NCBI RefSeq assembly: GCF_014202395.1
Contig: NZ_JACHGQ010000002.1
Span: 145,579 to 209,578 of the forward strand
Length of the DNA stretch: 64,000 nucleotides
Direction: 5' to 3'
Origin: Histophilus somni
GTDB lineage: Bacteria > Pseudomonadota > Gammaproteobacteria > Enterobacterales > Pasteurellaceae
In this document: piece by piece, positions 9,989 through 21,076 of the stretch
Layout of the letters: each line of letters begins with the position of its first letter
Numbering within the stretch: the first letter of the stretch is position 1
Program-made: the position numbers and the translations under genes
The notes under the pieces: model-generated
The model's input: only the letters and a program-made list of their open reading frames with translations
What the model was told of the DNA's origin: nothing
Database searches by the model: none

Positions 9989-11353
9989 TTACTGTGCTTG
10001 CTCAACAGGCTGTTCAATTGGCTTTTCATCAGATTTTTCAACAGCTTGATCTGTTTTCCCTTCCTCAGATACTTGATCTGTTGAGCTAACCAAGTCTTTA
10101 TCTACTGTCATTTCAATTTTTTGTACAGATGACTGTTCCTTATTCAATAACTTATCCAACAAAAGCAAACTTTTTAATTGGTTAGGAACATCAACATAGA
10201 TAGATTTCTCAGCAAGTTCATCAATCTCTTTCAAGAAATTTTGTGCCACTTCAGTGCTTGTATCAAAATAGCTTCTTATCCAAGAACCTACAATTTCAAG
10301 TGATTGTTTATATAAATCATTTTGCTGACGAGGTACTGCCATAATCGCAATTTGCAAACGTAAACGAATATTTTCACGTAAATAAATATCTTGATTTGGT
10401 GCAAGTAATTCCTTTGAGTTCACATGGCGAGGTTTTACACGAATAAAATGATTTAAAAAAGATACCGCACTTTTTTCTACGTTTTCTTTCCAATCCTGTA
10501 AGGAATCGCTTAATTGAGTATTTTCTTGCTCATCGAAATTCACATTTAATACAACTAATTCATCAATACCGTTTGCTAATTGAGATAAATGTTGCATGAT
10601 GGCATTTTGATCTACATTATTTACTGATAATAACTGTTTTAAATCTGCATTAATTGCCTGACGAATGTTAATGACTTTAGGATCATTAACCTTAACGAGT
10701 GTTTCATCCGCCACTTTCAATAACGCAATAGCTGTCTCCACATCATTATCCAATACGATTTTACGTAAAGCATTATTCAACAAATAATCTGTTTCAAACA
10801 ACAACCAATCCGTCGATTGTTCAACTTTACCAACCGCATCCAATTTATTTACTTGTGCTTGTAAACTTTGAATAAGCTGGTTTTGTTTTGTCATTTCATT
10901 TTCCAGTCGCTCAATCTTCTGTATAAAAGTTTGCTTATATTCTTCAACTGTTGCCAACAAAGTATCATTGTTTTCCGGCGACACAGCTTCCGACGGTTGG
11001 CTAAGTGCGGTCAACTTTTGCTGAATTTCTTCTACTTTTTGTTGACCAAAATAATAGCCAGCTCCCCCAATACCCAATGCAATAAGCAAAGCTAATAGAG
11101 CAATGACTGTCCCTCCTTTTTTCACCACTACAGTTTCAACTTGAGCTGCTGTTCTTTTTTCGCCAACTTGTTCATTCTCTCTTTCCATAAAATGCTCCTG
11201 ATTTGAAAAAGTTTCCTGTTTAGCCTTACTTTCTTGCTTTACAATATCCTCAGCCGGTACTTCCTCATATTGCAATTCTGCCTCCAAAGGAGGATTTTGC
11301 ACGGATATATTATCCTGTTTTTCTGTGCTAACCTTTGAATGTTTCTTCGTCAT
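9989..11353 (-). CDS. hemX: HemX, membrane protein of the heme operon
   Basis: HemX-family protein (454 aa), often labelled uroporphyrin-III C-methyltransferase although no methyltransferase motifs are present. Visible parts are an acidic, low-complexity N-terminus (1-75), one membrane helix GGTVIALLALLIALGIGGAG (~79-98), a coiled coil (~105-175) and a conserved helical domain with DWLLFETDYLLNNALRKIVL around 181-200. The C-terminus is rich in Glu, Gln and Lys. The N- and C-terminal tails look species-specific. It lies between hemD and hemY and is probably cotranscribed. Molecular function is unknown. Confidence 0.9.
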   Translation of the reverse strand: MTKKHSKVSTEKQDNISVQNPPLEAELQYEEVPAEDIVKQESKAKQETFSNQEHFMERENEQVGEKRTAAQVETVVVKKGGTVIALLALLIALGIGGAGYYFGQQKVEEIQQKLTALSQPSEAVSPENNDTLLATVEEYKQTFIQKIERLENEMTKQNQLIQSLQAQVNKLDAVGKVEQSTDWLLFETDYLLNNALRKIVLDNDVETAIALLKVADETLVKVNDPKVINIRQAINADLKQLLSVNNVDQNAIMQHLSQLANGIDELVVLNVNFDEQENTQLSDSLQDWKENVEKSAVSFLNHFIRVKPRHVNSKELLAPNQDIYLRENIRLRLQIAIMAVPRQQNDLYKQSLEIVGSWIRSYFDTSTEVAQNFLKEIDELAEKSIYVDVPNQLKSLLLLDKLLNKEQSSVQKIEMTVDKDLVSSTDQVSEEGKTDQAVEKSDEKPIEQPVEQAQ

Positions 11354-11388
11354 AATTTTTATTCCTTAATCAAATGAAATTCCAGCCT

Positions 11389-12129
11389 TCATTGTTGCAA
11401 TGCAAGGAAAAGACTCAAGTTATCCGCTTTATCTGCCACAACAATATTTGTCCACCCAACACTTTTTGCCAATGCCGCTATACGTTGACTTACCGTTACT
11501 AAACGACAACTGAATAACCAGCCTGTTTCATTGGTTGGCACAAGTTTCACTAAGTAATTTAGCATCTCTTGACTTGTTACAACAATGGTATCTACCCCAA
11601 TACGTTGGCATAAACTAATTTTTTCCAACTTATTATATTCAATGGGCATTCGTTGATAACATTCCAGAGTTTCAACTTTAGCTCCTCGCAAAATAGCCTG
11701 CTCAGTAAAAAATTCCCGTCCTCCATTCGCTCTCAAAATCAAAATATTCCGTGCCTGAAGGTCTTGCATTTGAGGTAAATTAAGTAATCCTTCACTACTT
11801 TCTTGCTCAACAGGATAATACACCGAATTTTCTATTTGGCTCGCAAAATATTCTGCAGTTCGTTGCCCAACCGTAAAGTAATATAAGTCCGAACGCCAAC
11901 AAAAACCTACCGCACTTAAGGTTTTTTGTGCATATTCCACCGCATTTTTAGATACTGCAACTACATAATCACCGCAATTTAATTGTTGTAATTTATTGGG
12001 TAATCGATTTAATTCTTGCCCCGCTATAATGGAAATAAGCGGTAAATGGAGTGCCATAATTCCGGCTTTATTAAGCATCTCAACAAGTCGCTCTCCTCGC
12101 TCACCGGGTCGTGTAATTAAAACTGCCAT
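11389..12129 (-). CDS. hemD: Uroporphyrinogen-III synthase
   Basis: Cyclises hydroxymethylbilane to uroporphyrinogen III, the common precursor of heme and siroheme. The 246-aa protein begins VLITRPGERGERLVEMLNKAGI, typical of HemD, then LPLISI (~35), NILILRANGGREFF (~129-142) and IVVTSQEMLNYLVKLV (~182). HemD is poorly conserved, so the assignment rests on these motifs, the length and the position 14 bp after hemC. Product of HemC is the substrate of HemD, consistent with the shared operon. Confidence 0.93.
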   Translation of the reverse strand: MAVLITRPGERGERLVEMLNKAGIMALHLPLISIIAGQELNRLPNKLQQLNCGDYVVAVSKNAVEYAQKTLSAVGFCWRSDLYYFTVGQRTAEYFASQIENSVYYPVEQESSEGLLNLPQMQDLQARNILILRANGGREFFTEQAILRGAKVETLECYQRMPIEYNKLEKISLCQRIGVDTIVVTSQEMLNYLVKLVPTNETGWLFSCRLVTVSQRIAALAKSVGWTNIVVADKADNLSLFLALQQ

Positions 12130-12143
12130 TGCCTCTTACTCAA

Positions 12144-13109
12144 TTATGATTGATAAACAGCCTGTAAGATTTTATCTGCACCTTGCTGTAATAATTGTTC
12201 AGCAATACTCACGCCTAATTCTTCCGCTTTTTGCACCGCACTTTGCGATGATTCAAAATCAAGAGATAATTCAAATTGCCCTTCTGCCGATAGAATTTGT
12301 GAACCGTGAACATCTCCCACTAAACCACGCAAATATAACTGATTATTCTCTAAAATTGCATAAGCACCAATCGGAACTTGGCAACCACCTTGCAAATGAA
12401 AATTCATTGCACGCTCTGCCAATACGCAATAAGTGGTCGTCTGATCAGCCAACGGCATCAATAAAGATTGCACATCTCGATCATCTACCCGACACTCAAT
12501 TCCTACCGCACCTTGTCCACAAGCAGGTAAAATCGTATCAATTTCAATAAAAGAGCGAATACGTTCAGTCAATCCTAACCGAATTAATCCTGCCGAAGCT
12601 AAGATAATCGCATCATAATCACCCTGATCTAACTTATTTAATCTTGTTCCAACATTACCACGTAAAGAACGGATATCGAGATCCGCTCGCCAGTTTTTGA
12701 GTTGACATTGCCTACGTAAACTCGATGTTCCTACAATAGCACCTTGCGGTAACTCGTCTAAAGTGCGGTACTTATTTGAAACAAATGCATCACGAGGATC
12801 CTCTCTCGGACAAATCACACTTAGCTCTAATCCTTTCGGAAATTGCATTGGCACATCTTTCATCGAATGCACCGCAATATCCGCTTCACCATTTAACAAC
12901 GCATTTTCTAATTCTTTTACAAATAATCCCTTTCCGCCAATTTTAGCTAAAGGTGTATCTAAGATAACATCGCCTTTTGTGATGATAGGGACAAGTTCGA
13001 CACTTAAATGAGAATAACGTTGTTGTAGGCGATTTTTAACGTAATTTGCCTGCCATAATGCTAACGGACTTTGACGTGTCGCAATTTTTAGGGTCTTGTT
13101 GATACTCAT
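12144..13109 (-). CDS. hemC: Hydroxymethylbilane synthase (porphobilinogen deaminase)
   Basis: Joins four porphobilinogen molecules into hydroxymethylbilane. The 321-aa protein shows [13 protein letters not shown] (~9-21), [25 protein letters not shown] (~46-70), HSMKDVP (~81), the Arg-rich SLRRQCQL and [13 protein letters not shown] segments, and [13 protein letters not shown] (~244-256), whose Cys anchors the dipyrromethane cofactor. All key residues are present. It is first in the hemCDXY operon and divergent from cyaA across 154 bp, an arrangement shared with enteric bacteria. Confidence 0.96.
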   Translation of the reverse strand: MSINKTLKIATRQSPLALWQANYVKNRLQQRYSHLSVELVPIITKGDVILDTPLAKIGGKGLFVKELENALLNGEADIAVHSMKDVPMQFPKGLELSVICPREDPRDAFVSNKYRTLDELPQGAIVGTSSLRRQCQLKNWRADLDIRSLRGNVGTRLNKLDQGDYDAIILASAGLIRLGLTERIRSFIEIDTILPACGQGAVGIECRVDDRDVQSLLMPLADQTTTYCVLAERAMNFHLQGGCQVPIGAYAILENNQLYLRGLVGDVHGSQILSAEGQFELSLDFESSQSAVQKAEELGVSIAEQLLQQGADKILQAVYQS

Positions 13110-13263
13110 ATGTAGAAATATAGATTAGACTCGTAATCGCAATATCCTATCACTGTTACTCTGAAATGTCAGTGTAGATTTAATTTTTTACTTGATTTTT
13201 TTGCTTTCATACAAGGGGAGTGATAGAGTAAGCAACGATTAATTTATCTAGATAGAGAATAAC

Positions 13264-15774
13264 TTGAAATACGATCTCCAACAAGCGAAGAAACAAGTTG
13301 AATTTGTTGATCAGTTACGTTTAGAAAGAGCACTATCTTCAACTTCAGTAGAGTTCCAACGTGTATTACAACTTCTTACCTTATTGTTACACATAAATCA
13401 TCCCTTGATGGGCGGTTACCTACCGAATGCCCCACATGGCATTGCTCGTTTTCAATTATCAAAATACCAACAGGAATTTTTAACTACACATCTCCCTCAG
13501 GGAGATTTGGAGCAACTTAGTACACATTTGGCAGCATTACAACATCTCACAGACACGCCTATTTTAGGTGTTTACGTTATGGGAAGTATCGGTTCTATCA
13601 GCCAAACACCAAGCTCAGATTTAGATATTTGGGTATGCCACCGAGAAGATCTTAGCTTAGAAGATAAAGAACAACTTTCAAAAAAAAATCACTTATTGCA
13701 ACAATGGGCAAGAAGTCTTGGCGTAGAAATTAATCTTTATTTAATTGACCAACAGCGTTTTCGTAGCTTTCGTTATGCCGATGCACTTACTTCTGAAAAT
13801 AGTGGCTCCGCACAATATATGTTATTACTGGAGGAGTTCTATCGTTCTGTTATTCGCCTTGCCGGTAAACCGCTACTTTGGTTACATCTAAAGGTAGCAA
13901 ATGAACAAGATTATAGTTCTGAAGTCAATCGACTCATCAAAACAAAGCAAATCAATATAGATGATTGGGTAGATTTTGGTTGTCTGAGTGCGTTTTCAGC
14001 GAACGAATATTTTGGTGCAAGTCTATGGCAACTATATAAAGGTATCGATTCCCCCTATAAATCGGTACTCAAAATCTTATTACTCGAAAGTTATTCTTAT
14101 GAATATCCAAATACTCACTTAATTGCACAAGAACTCAAACAACGTCTGCTGAATAACGATCTTGACTATCACTATGACCCATACTTAGCAATGTTGGAGC
14201 GAGTGAGTTCTTTTTTAACAAAACTGAATGAATTCAAAAGATTAGATTTTGTGAGACGTTGCTTTTATATGAAAGCCAGTGAGTATATCGTTCAACAACA
14301 AGAAAATAATTGGCGTTCAGAAAAACTGCATCAACTTACACAGCAGTGGAATTGGTCAGATAATCTTCTTCAAAATCTAAATCAACGTACAACTTGGAAA
14401 ATCAAAAAAGTTAAGGAAAGTCACAATGACCTGATGCAATACCTTATGTTGAGCTATCGAAATCTAATTAACTTCGGGCGTAAACATAATGTAAATGCCA
14501 GTATCATGCCACAAGATGTTTCTATCTTGACCAGAAAACTTTACACCGCTTTTGAAGAATTACCGGGAAAAATCACCTTGCTCAATCAAGCTATTTCTCT
14601 TGATTTATCGGAACCGCACTTAACATTCATTGAAGTGAAACAAAATAAATTCTTCAAAGCCGGTTGGTATTTAGTAACACAAAAACCGGATGTACAAGGA
14701 CTTTGTCAAAAACGCCACATAGAATATGGCGAAAATCTAAATAAATTAGTTTCATGGGCCTATTTTAATGGGTTGCTTACACCAATCACTTCGCTTTATA
14801 TTCATAGTGATACTGTATCTCTTAAAACGCTACGTAATTTCGTTGCTGATTTGCGTTTATCTTTCCCTATTACCCGTACTAAAAAAGCAACAAATAAGGA
14901 ATTAACTCAACAATGCAAAATAAAACATCTCTCCGTTACAATCAATTTAACTAACGATCCAACTGCTCATTTGTTGCAAAGTAAGTCGACTATTTTACCA
15001 AGTGACTTATTCAGTTTTGGGCCTTCAGAAGAAAGTCTCGTAGGAAGTATTGACCTCACTTATAGAAATATCTGGAATGAGATCCGCACTTTGCATTTTG
15101 AGGGTGCCAATGCCATTCTATTAGCATTAAAAGTGTTATCAAACAAAATTTATCCCGGCTCAACACCGCCAAAATCAATTAACGTCTTTTGTTACAGCCA
15201 ACACTACCAAAAAACCTTATGCAATATTGTCCATGCACTTATCAAAAAATATATTGATATACGAATTGGTGATACCGATGCCCCCAAAAATAATATGTTG
15301 AGAATAGCGGGTAAAAACTGGCAATTATTCTTTGAAGAGCGTGGACTCAGCTTACAGGAAATGCAAAACACTTCGATAAATAATAGTGTATTTGATAATG
15401 AACTACGTAATACTATTGAGGAAAAAGAAACCGCACTTTTAGCAGAACAGAAACATTATCCTTATGAAATGGATGCTTTTGCGAGCGAAGGTTTCTTACA
15501 ATTTTTCTTTGAAGATAATGAAGATAAAAGTTTTAATGTCTATATTTTAGACGAACAAAACCACATTGAAATCTATCGACATTGTGAAGGCTCAAAAGAA
15601 CAGAAAATTCGTGAGATAAATCAAATTTATCAATCGGCGAGCTTGGATAAAAACAACAACCCATATAAAATCGTGCAGCATAATTTTAACTATCCGCAAT
15701 TTTATCAATTATTACCGGACTGCAACGGTGGAACAAAAATTGTGCCTTTTCATAGCCGCCTTGCACTCTCATGA
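13264..15774 (+). CDS. cyaA: Adenylate cyclase, class I (TTG start)
   Basis: Makes cAMP, the CRP cofactor. The 836-aa protein matches class-I cyclases. The N-terminal catalytic half has GVYVMGSIGSISQTPSSDLDIWVCH (~97-121) with the nucleotidyltransferase Asp pair, ANEYFGASLWQLYKGIDSPYK and LPGKITLLN. The C-terminal regulatory half ends with EGFLQFFFEDNED and LDEQNHIEIYRHCEGSKEQ. The start is TTG at 13264, as in E. coli cyaA where a UUG codon limits synthesis, and no upstream ATG in frame fits the family. The last bases overlap narP. An uptake signal occurs near 15430. Confidence 0.96.
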   Translation: MKYDLQQAKKQVEFVDQLRLERALSSTSVEFQRVLQLLTLLLHINHPLMGGYLPNAPHGIARFQLSKYQQEFLTTHLPQGDLEQLSTHLAALQHLTDTPILGVYVMGSIGSISQTPSSDLDIWVCHREDLSLEDKEQLSKKNHLLQQWARSLGVEINLYLIDQQRFRSFRYADALTSENSGSAQYMLLLEEFYRSVIRLAGKPLLWLHLKVANEQDYSSEVNRLIKTKQINIDDWVDFGCLSAFSANEYFGASLWQLYKGIDSPYKSVLKILLLESYSYEYPNTHLIAQELKQRLLNNDLDYHYDPYLAMLERVSSFLTKLNEFKRLDFVRRCFYMKASEYIVQQQENNWRSEKLHQLTQQWNWSDNLLQNLNQRTTWKIKKVKESHNDLMQYLMLSYRNLINFGRKHNVNASIMPQDVSILTRKLYTAFEELPGKITLLNQAISLDLSEPHLTFIEVKQNKFFKAGWYLVTQKPDVQGLCQKRHIEYGENLNKLVSWAYFNGLLTPITSLYIHSDTVSLKTLRNFVADLRLSFPITRTKKATNKELTQQCKIKHLSVTINLTNDPTAHLLQSKSTILPSDLFSFGPSEESLVGSIDLTYRNIWNEIRTLHFEGANAILLALKVLSNKIYPGSTPPKSINVFCYSQHYQKTLCNIVHALIKKYIDIRIGDTDAPKNNMLRIAGKNWQLFFEERGLSLQEMQNTSINNSVFDNELRNTIEEKETALLAEQKHYPYEMDAFASEGFLQFFFEDNEDKSFNVYILDEQNHIEIYRHCEGSKEQKIREINQIYQSASLDKNNNPYKIVQHNFNYPQFYQLLPDCNGGTKIVPFHSRLALS

Positions 15775-15788
15775 TGAGGACAAAATCG

Positions 15789-16418
15789 ATGTCTGACAAA
15801 ACAAAAGTACTCTTAATAGACGATCATCCTTTGATGCGACGAGGTATTAAACAATTGCTTGAGCTGGATGAATCTTTTGAAGTCATAGGTGACGCCGGAA
15901 GTGGAAGTGAAGGTGTAAATCTGGCATTGCAGTTAGAACCTGATTTGATCATTTTAGATCTAAATATGAAAGGATTATCCGGACTGGATACATTAAAGGC
16001 TTTACGCACAGAAGGAATTGATGCAAGAATTCTAATACTTACCGTTTCTGATGCGAAAAATGATATTTTCACATTAATCGATGCAGGAGCTGACGGTTAT
16101 TTATTAAAGGATACGGAACCGGATACCCTACTCTCTCAGATAAAACGAGTTACACAAGGCGAAGTCATTCTCAGTGAATCGATCAAAAATTTACTGTTAG
16201 AACGTCAACATAAAGATGATCCTATTTATTCCCTCACAGATCGGGAAATGAATGTACTGGCACTCATTGCGACAGGATTAGCAAATAAACAAATTGCAGG
16301 ACAATTATTTATTTCAGAGGAAACTGTAAAAGTACATATTCGCAATTTATTACGTAAATTAAACGTTCATTCTCGGGTTGCCGCAACAGTTTTGTACTTC
16401 CAACATAAAGGCGTATAA
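15789..16418 (+). CDS. narP: Nitrate/nitrite response regulator NarP
   Basis: Two-component response regulator (209 aa from this start). The receiver domain has the acidic pair in LLIDDHPLMRRGI, the phospho-acceptor Asp in IILDLNMKGLSGLDTLKALR and the Lys in LLKDTEPD. The LuxR/NarL-type helix-turn-helix is near residues 145-205 (LTDREMNVLALIATGLANKQIAGQL, ISEETVKVHIRNLLRKL). ATG 15789 is preferred because GAGGA lies 8 bp upstream; upstream in-frame ATGs at 15771 and 15774 overlap the cyaA stop. The cognate sensor (NarQ) is not in the window. Translation is probably coupled to cyaA. Confidence 0.9.
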   Translation: MSDKTKVLLIDDHPLMRRGIKQLLELDESFEVIGDAGSGSEGVNLALQLEPDLIILDLNMKGLSGLDTLKALRTEGIDARILILTVSDAKNDIFTLIDAGADGYLLKDTEPDTLLSQIKRVTQGEVILSESIKNLLLERQHKDDPIYSLTDREMNVLALIATGLANKQIAGQLFISEETVKVHIRNLLRKLNVHSRVAATVLYFQHKGV

Positions 16419-16431
16419 CACAATTCCCCAA

Positions 16432-16460
16432 AAAAGAGCGGTAGAAATTACCGCTCTTTT
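16432..16460 (+). terminator. Terminator after narP
   Basis: AAAAGAGCGGTA pairs with TACCGCTCTTTT around a 5-nt loop, 13 bp after the narP stop. The arms are one base away from the uptake core (AGAGCGGT instead of AGTGCGGT), so this looks like a drifted inverted pair of uptake signals acting as a terminator. Confidence 0.8.
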
Positions 16461-16605
16461 GCCGGTAAATCGCTCTCGCTGAAGTTTTTTACGCATCTCA
16501 GTTGAGATATTTTCCCATTTCCTTATTTTATTTCTTAAAAAAGCCTATAAAAACGAGTAAAATGAATTCAATTTGAATTTATAACATAAAATATGAAAGG
16601 AACTT

Positions 16606-17118
16606 ATGGCATTATTGAATGTATTAATTTATCCCGATGAACGCTTAAAAACGGTCGCAGAACCTGTAAGCGTTTTTGACGAAGAATTACAAACCTTTAT
16701 TGATAATATGTTTGAAACAATGTATCACGAAGAAGGGATTGGTTTAGCCGCAACACAAGTAAATGTACATAAGCGTATTATCACGATCGATATTGAAGGA
16801 ACTAAAGAAAATCAAATTGTGTTGATTAACCCTGAGATTCTTGAAAGTTTCGGTGAAACAGGTATTGAAGAAGGTTGCCTATCATTACCCGGTTTACGTG
16901 GTTTTGTGCCTCGTAAAGAGACTGTAAAAGTAAAAGCACAAAATCGTCAGGGAGAAGAGTTTATGCTAGATGCAGATGGTTTGTTGGCCATTTGTATTCA
17001 ACACGAGATAGATCATTTAAATGGTATTGTTTTTGCTGATCATTTGTCGCCATTAAAACGCCAACGCATGAAAGAAAAACTACTCAAATTGCAAAAACAA
17101 ATCGCAAAAAATCGTTAA
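16606..17118 (+). CDS. def: Peptide deformylase
   Basis: Removes the N-formyl group from nascent proteins. The 170-aa metalloenzyme has the three deformylase motifs: GIGLAATQV (~44-52), EGCLSLPG (~89-96, metal-binding Cys) and QHEIDHLNG (~132-140, HExxH metal His pair and catalytic Glu). Ribosome site AAGGAAC precedes ATG 16606. It is followed by fmt after 74 bp, the usual def-fmt-rsmB order. Full length. Confidence 0.97.
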   Translation: MALLNVLIYPDERLKTVAEPVSVFDEELQTFIDNMFETMYHEEGIGLAATQVNVHKRIITIDIEGTKENQIVLINPEILESFGETGIEEGCLSLPGLRGFVPRKETVKVKAQNRQGEEFMLDADGLLAICIQHEIDHLNGIVFADHLSPLKRQRMKEKLLKLQKQIAKNR

Positions 17119-17192
17119 ATTAAACAATAGGTGGACGGATTGTCCGCCTTTTATTTTTATCAATTACATAACGTAGAACATTAGCTTATCTT

Positions 17193-18146
17193 ATGAAACC
17201 ATTAAATATTATTTTTGCCGGTACACCAGATTTTGCCGCACAACATTTACAAGCGTTACTCCAATCTCAACATAATGTCCTTGCTGTTTACACGCAGCCC
17301 GATAAACCTGCAGGAAGAGGACAAACATTGCGGGCAAGTGCGGTTAAAATTTTAGCCGAAAAACATCATATTCCCGTTTATCAACCTAAATCCTTACGTA
17401 AAGTTGAGGTGCAAGAAAATCTGAGTAATTTGAATGCCGACGTGATGGTAGTTGTTGCTTATGGGTTAATTTTACCTTTGGCTGTGTTACAAACATTTCC
17501 TTTAGGTTGTCTCAATGTACACGGTTCGCTTTTACCTCGTTGGCGTGGTGCAGCACCTATTCAACGTGCAATTTGGGCAGGAGATAAAAAAACAGGGGTA
17601 ACCATTATGCAAATGAATGAGGGGCTGGATACGGGCGATATGTTACATAAAGTCTGTTGTGATATTACACCGACAGAAACCTCAACCTCCCTTTACACTA
17701 AATTGGCTAACATTGCACCAAAAGCCTTACTTGAGGTTTTGGACGGTTTAGAACAAGGTCTATTTAAAGCGGAAGTACAAGATGAAAGTCTGAGTAATTA
17801 TGCAGAAAAACTTTCTAAAGAAGAGGCTAAACTGGATTGGTCTTTATCCGCTGAACAATTAGAACGTTGTATTCGTGCGTTTAATCCATGGCCAATGAGT
17901 TATTTTGTAACACAAGACAGTCAAGGCACGCTACAAACGTTAAAAGTTTATCAAGCCTCAGTGTTACCTCATCAAGATAAGCCTTGTGGCACCATTCTTG
18001 CAGCAGATAAACGAGGTATTCAAGTAGCGACAGCAAATGGTGTATTAAACTTGGAGCAATTACAACCTGCAGGCAAAAAACCGATGTCGGCACGAGATTT
18101 ATTAAACAGCCGTGCGGATTGGTTTAAGATAGGACAAGTCCTATGA
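17193..18146 (+). CDS. fmt: Methionyl-tRNA formyltransferase
   Basis: Formylates initiator Met-tRNA with 10-formyl-tetrahydrofolate. The 317-aa protein shows [18 protein letters not shown] at the N-terminus, the catalytic segment [21 protein letters not shown] (~108-128) with the Asn/His/Asp active site, and [11 protein letters not shown] (~148). The C-terminal domain carries the anticodon-stem contacts. It overlaps rsmB by 4 nt (ATGA). An uptake signal sits at 17336-17344. Confidence 0.96.
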   Translation: MKPLNIIFAGTPDFAAQHLQALLQSQHNVLAVYTQPDKPAGRGQTLRASAVKILAEKHHIPVYQPKSLRKVEVQENLSNLNADVMVVVAYGLILPLAVLQTFPLGCLNVHGSLLPRWRGAAPIQRAIWAGDKKTGVTIMQMNEGLDTGDMLHKVCCDITPTETSTSLYTKLANIAPKALLEVLDGLEQGLFKAEVQDESLSNYAEKLSKEEAKLDWSLSAEQLERCIRAFNPWPMSYFVTQDSQGTLQTLKVYQASVLPHQDKPCGTILAADKRGIQVATANGVLNLEQLQPAGKKPMSARDLLNSRADWFKIGQVL

Positions 18147-19531
18147 GCAAATCTCAGCACAACAAAACTAAAAGAGCGGTCAAATCTACCGCACTTTTCA
18201 CGCCTCGCTCAGTCCGTGTGCTTGCGGCAGAAGTAATTTTACAAGTTTTAGTTCAAGGTAAATCTCTTTCTACCTTGCTGCCTGAGCAACAAAGTGCGGT
18301 CAAACCGCAGGATTTTCCGCTACTACAAGAAATTTGTTTTGGTATTTGTCGTGTGTTACCTCGATTAGAACGCATCATTCAACTCCTACTGGATAAGCCT
18401 TTGAAAGGTAAAACTCGGATCGTACACTGCTTGTTGTTGGTCGGTTTATACCAAATTTTATATACCCGAATTCCTGCTCATGCTGCAGTGGACGAAGTCG
18501 TTTCTGCCACGAAAAGTTTAAAATCCGATAGTTTCCGTGGCCTGTTAAATGCTGTTTTGCGTCGCTTTTTGCGGGAACAAGAACAAATTCTGGCGATAGT
18601 GGATAAGCATTGGCAAACCTTACATCCGGAATGGTTAGTGAATAAACTAAAACAATCTTATGCTAATTGGCGTGAAATTGTTGAAGCGAATAACCAAAAA
18701 CCTCCGATGTGGCTACGCATTAATTTACAACATTGTTCTATTGCGGATTATCAACAACTTTTAATGGAGCGAGGAATATCTACATCAACAGCGAATCACC
18801 CGCAAGCATTACGCCTACATCAAGCAAGTGCGGTCAATTTATTACCCTATTTTGAACAAGGATGGGTGAGCGTTCAGGATCTACACGCACAATGGTCAGC
18901 CTTATTACTCGAACCGAAAAATAACGAACTTATTTTAGACGCTTGTGCGGCACCGGGCGGAAAGACTACACATATTTTAGAACAAGCACCCAACGCAAAA
19001 GTCATCGCTTTAGATATTGAACCTGCTCGTCTACAACGTGTGAAAGAAAATTTAGTTCGTATGAAACAACAAGCTATAATAATTTGTGGTGATGCAACCC
19101 AGCCGGAGCAATGGTTATCAGAGATTGATTTTAATGCTATAGGACTGACCTTTAAATCTGAAAGTGCGGTGCAATTTGACCGAATTTTATTAGATGCTCC
19201 TTGTTCCGCTACCGGTGTTATTCGTCGACACCCTGATATAAAATGGCTACGCCAAGAAAGTGATATTACTCCCCTAGTGCAATTGCAAGGACAAATTTTA
19301 GAAGCCCTTTGGAAAAAATTAAAACCACAAGGTATTTTAGTTTATGCGACCTGTTCTTTATTACCTGAAGAGAATAGTCAACAAATTCAGCATTTCTTAG
19401 CCAAGCACAATGATGCAAAATTAGAACCTTTGCCTTTTACCATTGGGGAGGAAATTGGTCATCAATTTGTTCCAACAGAACAGGGAGGTGACGGTTTTTA
19501 TTATGCCAAATTAAGAAAACTGCCCAATTAA
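18143..19531 (+). CDS. rsmB: 16S rRNA (cytosine-967-C5)-methyltransferase RsmB
   Basis: Methylates C967 of 16S rRNA. The 462-aa protein has an N-terminal NusB-like helical domain (~20-165) and a C-terminal SAM methyltransferase domain: [16 protein letters not shown] (~268-283), [19 protein letters not shown] with the catalytic or resolving Cys (~350) and [11 protein letters not shown] with the second Cys (~405). Length is slightly above E. coli Sun (429 aa) because of an extended N-terminus that contains several uptake signals (18188, 18292). It is translationally coupled to fmt. Confidence 0.95.
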   Translation: MSKSQHNKTKRAVKSTALFTPRSVRVLAAEVILQVLVQGKSLSTLLPEQQSAVKPQDFPLLQEICFGICRVLPRLERIIQLLLDKPLKGKTRIVHCLLLVGLYQILYTRIPAHAAVDEVVSATKSLKSDSFRGLLNAVLRRFLREQEQILAIVDKHWQTLHPEWLVNKLKQSYANWREIVEANNQKPPMWLRINLQHCSIADYQQLLMERGISTSTANHPQALRLHQASAVNLLPYFEQGWVSVQDLHAQWSALLLEPKNNELILDACAAPGGKTTHILEQAPNAKVIALDIEPARLQRVKENLVRMKQQAIIICGDATQPEQWLSEIDFNAIGLTFKSESAVQFDRILLDAPCSATGVIRRHPDIKWLRQESDITPLVQLQGQILEALWKKLKPQGILVYATCSLLPEENSQQIQHFLAKHNDAKLEPLPFTIGEEIGHQFVPTEQGGDGFYYAKLRKLPN

Positions 19532-19615
19532 TCATAAAACTTATCAGAAATTAATGTGAAGTTGAAATATGAAAAATAAAGGTATTCAATCTGTATAAAT
19601 TAAAAGAGGGAATTG

Positions 19616-20992
19616 ATGAGAATTATTATTCTGGGTGCCGGTCAGGTAGGAACAACACTTGCTGAAAATTTAGTGAGTGAAGACAATGATATAACGTTAA
19701 TTGATAATGACGCTGTTCGTTTGGCACATTTACAAGATAAACATGATTTAAAAGTGATTAACGGCTCTGCATCATCACCGAGAATTTTACGAGAAGCAGG
19801 AGCACCTGACGCAGATTTATTAGTAGCTGTTACAAGTTCAGATGAAACAAATATGATTTCTTGCCAAATAGCTTATACCTTATTTAACACTCCGACAAAA
19901 ATTGCACGTATTCGTGATGCAGAATATTGGCGTGAAAAAGATAAATTATTTCAACCGCACATGATCCCTATTGATCATATCATTTCACCGGAACAACTTG
20001 TTACTGAAGAAATCTCTCGCTTAATTGATTACCCCGGTGCATTACAAGTAGCTCATTTAGCTAATGAAAATATTAGTATTGTTGTAGTAAAAGCCTATTA
20101 TGGTGGCCCTTTGGTTGGCTATTCTCTTTCCGCCCTAAAAGACCATATGCCGCATATTGATTGCCGTATTTTATCTATTTTACGTCAAGATAAAGTGATT
20201 CGTCCGCAGGGTTCGACAATTATTGAAGCCGGCGATGAGGTAACTTTTATTTGTGCAACAATTTATATTAAAGCGGTCATGTCAGAACTGCAACGCTTGG
20301 AAAAACCTTATAAACGAGTGATGATTATTGGGGGAGGTAATATCGCCGTGGGTGTTGCAAAAAAACTGGAAAATCACTGCACAGTCAAACTTATTGAACG
20401 TAATGCAGAGCGTGCAACATCACTTGCGGAAAAATTATCTAAAACCTTAGTATTGCATGGAGATCCTTCCGATAAATCGTTATTGTTTGAAGAACATATT
20501 GAAAACATTGACGCTTTCTTATGTTTAACCAGTGATGATGAAACAAATATTATGTCGGCATTCTTGGCTAAGCATCTTGGAGCTAAAAAAGCAATGGTGT
20601 TAATACAGCGTATGGCGTACATCAATTTAGTTCAAGGCGGAACAATTGATATTGCAGTTTCTCCACAACAAGCTACCATCTCCGCTTTACTGGGGCATGT
20701 ACGTAAAGGAGATATTGCAAATGCGATCTCTTTGCGTCATGGCATTGCTGAAGCATTGGAAATTATTGTGCATGGCGATGAAACAACATCACAAGTAATT
20801 GGACGTAAACTTAGAGAGTTAAAATTACCCAATGGTGCAATTATTGGTGCGATTTTGCGACAAGATACTGTGATCATCGCAAGAAAAGATGTAGTCATTG
20901 AAAGTGGCGATCATATCATTGTTTATTTAAGTGATAAAAAATATGTAACAGAAATAGAGAAACTTTTTCAACCTAATGCTTTCTTTATTTAG
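19616..20992 (+). CDS. trkA: Trk potassium uptake NAD-binding subunit TrkA
   Basis: Peripheral cytoplasmic gating subunit of Trk potassium uptake. The 458-aa protein has two RCK modules, each with a Rossmann start: [15 protein letters not shown] (~2-16) and [15 protein letters not shown] (~235-249), plus [10 protein letters not shown] and [24 protein letters not shown] 19616 is preferred over TTG 19613 because it matches the [12 protein letters not shown] family start and follows AGAGGG. No TrkH/TrkG partner is visible here. Separate promoter likely. Confidence 0.95.
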   Translation: MRIIILGAGQVGTTLAENLVSEDNDITLIDNDAVRLAHLQDKHDLKVINGSASSPRILREAGAPDADLLVAVTSSDETNMISCQIAYTLFNTPTKIARIRDAEYWREKDKLFQPHMIPIDHIISPEQLVTEEISRLIDYPGALQVAHLANENISIVVVKAYYGGPLVGYSLSALKDHMPHIDCRILSILRQDKVIRPQGSTIIEAGDEVTFICATIYIKAVMSELQRLEKPYKRVMIIGGGNIAVGVAKKLENHCTVKLIERNAERATSLAEKLSKTLVLHGDPSDKSLLFEEHIENIDAFLCLTSDDETNIMSAFLAKHLGAKKAMVLIQRMAYINLVQGGTIDIAVSPQQATISALLGHVRKGDIANAISLRHGIAEALEIIVHGDETTSQVIGRKLRELKLPNGAIIGAILRQDTVIIARKDVVIESGDHIIVYLSDKKYVTEIEKLFQPNAFFI

Positions 20993-21076
20993 AGAATAAT
21001 ATCAATTTTCTATACATCAAACTGAAAGTTTTTACGATCTATTCAAACTTATATTTGTTTATTTTAGGAGTATGTG

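Noticed and set aside
11996..12550. A 184-aa plus-strand frame across hemD and hemC
   Set aside because: It is antisense to two well-identified heme genes and spans their junction; no ribosome site or family.
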